A DNA stretch of 64,000 nucleotides from Lojkania enalia (Eukaryota; Ascomycota; Dothideomycetes; Pleosporales), in NCBI GenBank assembly GCA_010094045.1, contig ML986632.1, forward strand, positions 7,036 through 71,035, read 5' to 3'. The notes under the pieces are model-generated. The model was not told the origin of the DNA. It saw only the letters and a program-made list of their open reading frames with translations, and did no database searches. The number at the start of each line of letters is the position of its first letter. Position 1 is the stretch's first letter. This document shows positions 58,213 to 64,000 of the stretch, one piece after another. The translations under genes were made by a program, and so were the position numbers.

Positions 58213-60642
58213 ATGGGGCAGGTGTTTCTAGAAGGCCGCTAGAAGGTGGCGGGTTCGGGGGGCGGGGCGTGCGTGAGACAGGGGGAATATTGGGGCGTTG
58301 CAGAGCAAAATCCTGCTAATTTACTCCCTGTCCCGCGTGGAGGGCGGGCCACACGGAGTTAATTAGCGGCCTTTAAGCCGCTTTTGGGACCGATAGTAAA
58401 GTTGGGAAGGAGGTTAAGCGAGTCCCGAACGCTTGACCCTCTGTCGTTTAGCGCGCCACGATAGCGTGCCCATTTGGCGGCTATTGCGTATTCCGTGGGA
58501 GATGACATCCTGGAGCGGCGCGTCGAACAAGGAGGAGAGGAGGATAAGAGGAACGTTAACCTGGTCCACGACACATACGCACCGCAGTGCTTTCCGAGAT
58601 GCTACCGGAACTCGGAACAAGCCGAGCCTCGTTCGAGACTAGACTAACCACACTACGGGGAGAAAGAATGGGAGACGATGTTGATGGGCGGCCTGCACAT
58701 CTTGGGTCCATGGGCGATACATTAATTCCACGTGTGGCACGTTTATGGGCGAGGCGCTGGCGCCTTGTCTCTTTCCCGGCGGGGCAGATATCTGGTAGCA
58801 CTGTCTGGACAGCCTTGCCGACACGCTGGCCGCGGCTTGACTCTGTACCCTGAGATGTCCCTGCATGGAGCGTGTTGGGGCCAAGAACTGAGGATTCTGA
58901 AAGGACTGGCATACGATGTGTACCACTCGAAGAGGTTACAACTCGCCTCCTACATCCCATCAAATGATATCCATTGCTGATCCATAGCTTTCGTCACATG
59001 GCCTCTCTCCTTCTAGCCGCATATTCTAGCCATTCTGTTTCTACTCTAGTAACTTCTGCATTCCTCTTTTCCCCCCTCTTCTATGCTCCAAAAATATATA
59101 CCCCATCCGTATAATATCCTACAGATAACACACATACCCTGCCCCCCAACGCTACATCACTATCCCATCCCGCATCCTCTCTCCTCAGAAAATTCCAAAT
59201 ACAACAATCCTAAAGGAATTATAAAGATAACCATCATGCGTCTGTCGATTTGCGGAAGGCGCGCGCACACGCACTGATCGGTACTTTGATCGGTATCTGA
59301 AAATACACCGACAAAGGAATGCGGGAAGGAAGCGACATTATGTCAGAAAGTGACATAAGGCGCCAACAACAACTCTCTACGTCAAATTCCGTGCATGGTT
59401 CGACAATATGATCTCACGATGCGAGCAGCGTGTTTTGATATGCTATTTTCAAGTTGATGATCTCGCTAGACGGGAGCTGCAAGGACGAACAGAAAGAGAC
59501 AGATAGACGACGGGTGCAAGATTCCGCCTCAAGCCGTCTCTCAGCCCTCGGTCGAGCGTCTTGCTTCAACATCCAATCCTGCAAACGTAGAGTTGCAATT
59601 AGAAACCCAGCCTCCAAGCGCCCTCTCCGCAACCGGCCATCGCATCCGTAGTCAAACACTCCATCAGCACAGCCTAGACACCCACACCGCGACACACTAA
59701 CCCAGCACATGTGCAAAAACACCACACAACACACACCTTGGCATCCCCCTTCCCACTGCCCCCTACCCCCCATCCAAACCTGCTCTCACGATCAGTCACC
59801 CAGTGCGATCCAACTCTCCCCCCTCCGCGCGCACAAAACCCTCCATCCACATCTTATCACCCGCCAGCCTAACCCCTCCCCCTCCCCCCAAGACCCCAAA
59901 ATCTCACAACCCTCCCGCCTCTATATATATCCCGCCAAACCCCCTCCTCCGCCTCCCCACCCGGTCGGAACCCACACATCTCCGACCTCCGCACCGAACC
60001 CGCAAAAAGCAAATCCACATGCGCCCATAACAGCCGACAGCCGGCAAGCCGATATCAGGCAGTAGAGAGATAAAAGAAGCAAGCGGGAAGGCGCAGACGG
60101 CTGACTGACGGGACAGCTTGAACGAAGTCGTGGCGCGACGCTAGGATGTGCGGGATCGGCTCCGGTTGACAAGTTGAGAAGCCGATTTTGGGGGCCGGCC
60201 GGCGGACGGCGGACGGGTGTGGCTGGGTTGTGTGACCGTCGCCGTCGATTTGTTTTCCCTTATATAGATGGATTGGGAGCGTGGCAGGAAGGCGGGAGTG
60301 TATGGTAGTATGCATGTTCGTCAGAAAAGACGGCGGTATACCATATAATTCGTGATGTAATAATGCGGAAAGCAAGGTAGATTGCGAGAACTGGGCGCAG
60401 GCATGTAATTGTCTGCAAAACTAATGGAGACGTCGGGAGGAGTGGGATAGTGTGTGTTGGTATTGGTATCAATTGTGAAATATGCCGGTTTGAATGGCCC
60501 GTGACTAAATCCATGGACGCCTTTCAGCTCCAGACCAATGCTATCCGTAGAAATATGGAATGTTAAGATAAACCAAATCCACCTTAAAAATGAACAGCGA
60601 GAAGGGCAGTTTAGAGGATTCCTTCTATTGCCATCATAAAAC

Positions 60643-61917
60643 TCATTTTGCGACCTCAGAATGCTCTTGTGCATCGTCATCGATATCATCATTCCATTCA
60701 TCGCCTCCCCTCACACCACTCTCATGCGGTGCTGGGCTCGCGGCTGGAGGTGGTGCATCATCGTCGCTGTCATCCTCGAATGCGGCAGGATCAGCTAAAG
60801 GCTGAGTTTCCGGATCCGCGGCCCTGTTTCCAGGTGATATTCTCCTCGGCGCAGATTCGCGGTCTAAAACGCCTTCATCTGCCGACACTGAGATGCCTCG
60901 TCGGCCCCACTGATTCTTGGGCCTGCCATTCGAGTTGTCGTTCCGGCCCGCAGCTTCCTCATCGAAGTCAAAGTCCACGCTTTTGCGGCCCATCAGCCTT
61001 CCAACAAGCCACCCGCGACCGAAGTCTTCCGAATCCACGACCCCTCCTCTTCGAAGCTTGACGCGTTGCCGGCTCCAATACACCCATGCAAAGTCAATCA
61101 TGAGGGCAGTTTGGATGGTTCCCCAGACCCAGGATGTCGGATCTCTATAGTTATCTTCTCGGGCGCCACGTACAATCCAATTAAGAACGTAGAGAAACCG
61201 GTACATTCCGAGAGCGACAAGGTAAAACGAGTCAATGACAGTGGGCACCGTAGTTTGGCGGAGAAGCAGTAGTTGGGGGATAACGCAGACCGACTCCAAG
61301 ATTTCAGAGAAGACCCACAGAATCTTTGAACGTTAGCCATACAGTCAAGCACTCGAGAAAAAGCATATGCTAGTTAAACAATTACCTTGATGAATGCATA
61401 CTTTCCGATAACCCAGCGCTTGAATATGAGAAACCAGAATGGCGCAACTACGACGCTACCTATCAGGCAGTACATGCCAAACTTCCACGCCTTTTCTCGT
61501 TCTCGCGTGCGGGCGTATACACTAGTCATCAAGAATATGATATAGAGGGAGGAGAGGGTATAGAATATCTGCAAGCATTTAGACGAGCCTATGTTCCAGA
61601 GTTCCGGGACATCCCACCTTCAGCGAGAAGTTCCATGTGTGCTCCCAGTCCCTTGTCGCCGAGGTAGTAAAGATGTCCAAATATCGTGTGCAGAAAACGA
61701 GGGCATAGAGAACCTGGGTGATGAGTGAGACACCTGCGAGTGAAATTTGTTAGCCCTAGTTAGGTATGAGGTCTCTCAGGAAGACGCGGAGCTCCCGGCG
61801 GGCGGGCGGTGGAAGCATACCTTCAGCACTGCTGTTTGAGTGTATTGCCCATATCAGAATGAGCTTCGATATCGTATGAGACACATCCCCAAGGATGTGA
61901 AAGACGTTGAACCGCAT
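60643..61917 (-). CDS. ERD2/KDEL-receptor-like protein with long acidic tail
   Basis: Four exons on the minus strand (61917-61821, 61733-61618, 61568-61386, 61323-60643) give 358 residues. The start at 61,917 aligns with family N-termini (MRFNVFHILGDVSH); an in-frame ATG at 61,962 would add 15 residues. Seven-helix receptor features are present: LLYALVF-like QVLYALVFCTRYLD, ILWVFSEILESVCVIPQL, LGMYRFLYVLNWIVR and MIDFAWVYW with its conserved Asp. The Arg of NxFR in canonical receptors is His here (NVFHILGD). After helix 7 (about residue 215) comes a ~135-residue tail, acidic and Pro/Ser-rich, in place of the short Lys-containing retrieval tail. Canonical members return HDEL proteins from Golgi to ER; this paralog may have another ligand or partner. 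Confidence 0.85.
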
Positions 61918-64000
61918 GCTGTGTCGCTTGGGCTCTGCAGCACAGGCGGTCGCCGACGTCAAACGTACCGGAGCTGTGGCTATGCGGCGACGATGTGCGG
62001 CTCTCCGGCGAATTTTCCACGTGGGTGGGGCGATTACCTAGGCCTGAGTATTATGGCTCGTGTTGGAACGTAGCCCCTGTCGTGAGATGTAAGGGATAAG
62101 ACTGGTGTTGGTGATGGCAGTGCCCAGGTTAGCCGGCTGACAGATCCATGGTGTTGACGTTGAAGCTCCAGCTGCATCGTCTTGGCGGACCCTGCATGTT
62201 ACACACTAAATTTGCCTGGCTTCTACGCTATGGACCGCGAGGCTGACTTCACCCTCATCACCTCATCACACAGCCTCGTCTTAACCCCAGTATCGCGCAG
62301 CACACGGTCAAATAAGGGCGGGAGGGACATAGGCGATATGCGTGGGGGGGGCTTGCAGCTAATTAATTCCCTCTGTGACCTGTCTGACAGCCAATCTCTG
62401 AATGCAGCTTACGCAAGACTGACGGTCGCTAGGAACTCCTGAAAACAAAATGAGGGTATGAATTCTGGGCCCGATTAGAATGGCTCTAAATATTTAAATA
62501 TTTAGGAGAGTTATTATGCTGCTGTGTTTGGCCGCATATTTTTGCATCCAACTAGCGACGTAACGGAGAGGTTAAGGGTCCTACAATGCTAAAATCGAAT
62601 TGTCACTAATTATGTCCATTTTCACTGCAAGAAGTGTTTTCCTTTTATGCCAAATATACCCACGCGTTTCTCTTCTATGCAGCCTCTTCTATGCAGCGTA
62701 GCATGTTTCCTAATCATCCTAGAAGAGTAGGTGGGTAGTATAGTGGGGGATCGGCCATCTGAAACGGCCGGTCTCGATCTTCCACCTAGAAGGCATAAAC
62801 AAAGGTATAGCACCTAGTTTCAAGATTACGCAACTACGCAATTGTGTGGAAACCATATGTTCGTGTAGGATCTAGGTAATGCATTAGGCCATCGGCGCGG
62901 AGATTTTATGAATCCGGGGGCGATCTCCGCAAGGTCGCAGGTTAACGTGGCGGTGATCGAAGAGTGAAGGCATTCGTTTCATTTAAAAAGGCTTCGACGA
63001 GATGAGTTACGGGTCCGTGACGCGGCCTAAGGCTCCCAAGCTTTGGATAAAGCCTTTTGTTGTGGTATGAGCCTGTGGGATTCAGAACAAGACACTGAAA
63101 TACGCTGGGCGTTCTATAGCTCAGAGTGTGTACTAATTTTCAAAGGACTTGATCAAGAATGGAACGGAAGCAAGCTCTAGAATTGTTAGCGGGAACATGA
63201 TTGAAAGGCTTCAATTACAATGGGGACTAAAGCTCGATTGTAGACTCAATCGCTTGCTAGCTACCCGCGTGAGTAGCTGCCTTGTAATCAAGATCTCAAG
63301 CTGCGTAGCGAGAATTCGCCTAAGCATCATAGGAAAGCCGAGTAAGAACAACGATAGAAAGCCTAGGGCGATTCGCCTTGTTACATGGACGATTCCAGGC
63401 AATAGGTTGTCGGGTTCGAAAAGTCGTACAATGAGACAAAGGAATCCGAACGTAGGGCTAGGAAGACCCCTGAGCTTTTAATCGCATCAATAGCTGACTC
63501 TGGGCATTACAAATGAATGGGGATGAAATGCGGCTCGAGTTCGGTAGATTTCAAACATCTTAGGGGTTAGCCACTGGACCCGGATCTAGGTCCCAACATG
63601 GAATTGAGATACGCAAAGCCGGAAGTTGCTGTTGAGCGCATCGAGTCTCAAGATGGCACGTACTTTTGCTACCATAATGGCGCAGCCATGGGCGAGCAAA
63701 GACTGATGAGGTAAACGTTTGGCGAGGCGCCCGGAGCGTAAGGTAAGACCAGTTGCGACTCACAACAAATAGCCCAAACGTGTAGAGACTTGTATAGAAA
63801 TGATGGGGCGCGTAAAGTTGGAGAGTTGATTGTACGGGAATTTAAGCAGAACAAGGCTCTCATACAAGGGATATCCAGGATTCGAGGCTGCAAATCTCAT
63901 ATCCCTAGGTCAATGAGAACCGGTAATGAGGATAATAAAAACAGTTTATCCAGAGAGATGAAAGTATTCCTTCGGGATTCATTATAGAGAAAGGTCATTT
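61918..64000. other. intergenic to window end
   Basis: About 2.1 kb with no convincing gene. ORFs at 62182-62442, 63149-63481 and 63669-63893 lack recognisable domains. A gene may start or end outside the window. Confidence 0.4.

Larger units (their letters stand above)
54216..60642. other. 6.4-kb gene-free stretch with simple repeats
   Basis: No supported gene. It contains a (TTC)n microsatellite near 54,402-54,439 and an AT-rich first half (to about 56,500) without TpA saturation. The GC-rich second half has many overlapping ORFs on both strands near 57,100-58,980, which look like chance reading. Around 59,700-60,060 the plus strand is a strongly C-rich, pyrimidine-biased tract. A short 11-base tandem (ATGGGCGTGGC, about three copies) lies at 58,180-58,212. 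The stretch may hide non-coding RNA or a long promoter of the downstream minus-strand gene. Confidence 0.5.

Noticed and set aside
57107..58980. Dense GC-rich ORFs on both strands
   Set aside because: Many frames open at once, low-complexity content, no recognisable domain or splice-linked extension; typical of GC-rich non-coding DNA.

Overview
The window looks like nuclear DNA of a filamentous ascomycete (Pezizomycotina). The genes carry short GT-AG introns, mostly 47 to 200 bases. The gene families present are typical of such fungi: HET-domain proteins, a HET-NACHT-WD40 NLR, a JEN1-type carboxylate carrier, a fungal CPD photolyase and a TPP riboswitch on an NCS1 carrier. Several stretches show C-to-T/G-to-A decay typical of RIP (repeat-induced point mutation). 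I cannot place it to genus; a leotiomycete-like fungus is a guess.

Layout. 1-1.25 kb is a TpA-rich, RIP-like relic. 1.3-6.9 kb holds a small GPI-anchored-type surface protein (-), a JEN1-like transporter (+) and a methyltransferase (+). 6.9-10.7 kb is gene-poor and carries one copy of a dispersed repeat; the second copy is near 17.5 kb. 10.7-15.1 kb holds a CPD photolyase (-), an assembly gap set in a 12-bp minisatellite, and an unusual 5-exon gene built from repeated Pro-Asp-rich exons (-). 18.6-23.1 kb is a large 5-oxoprolinase/hydantoinase (+). 23.2-25.8 kb holds a single-pass membrane protein (-) and a Cys-rich secreted protein (+).

The most striking region is 25.77-32.84 kb. A TA-flanked element of about 7.07 kb has long inverted arms and encloses a RIP-damaged HET-NACHT-WD40 gene. 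Its 126-bp WD40 array (12 full units plus a partial one) is almost intact. A second decayed HET-domain gene follows at 33.6-35.7 kb, so 25.8-35.7 kb is a degenerate allorecognition/immune-receptor locus.

From 36 kb on, ordinary genes return: a secreted repeat protein (-), an alpha/beta-hydrolase fused to a dual-specificity phosphatase (-), a dihydroxy-acid dehydratase with an 8-nt microexon (+), ribosomal protein eS19 with a 5-nt microexon (-), a coiled-coil protein with a C-terminal Zn2Cys6-spaced cluster (-), an NCS1 permease preceded by a TPP riboswitch (-), and a secreted polyamine-oxidase-like flavoprotein (+). 54.2-60.6 kb appears gene-free. An ERD2-like receptor with a long acidic tail lies at 60.6-61.9 kb (-), and the last 2 kb shows no convincing gene.

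Most genes are unrelated housekeeping or transport functions, not a cluster. The recognisable functional links are the riboswitch with its transporter, and the HET/NLR locus with its surrounding element. All exon models come from reading splice signals and frame by eye; none has transcript support here.
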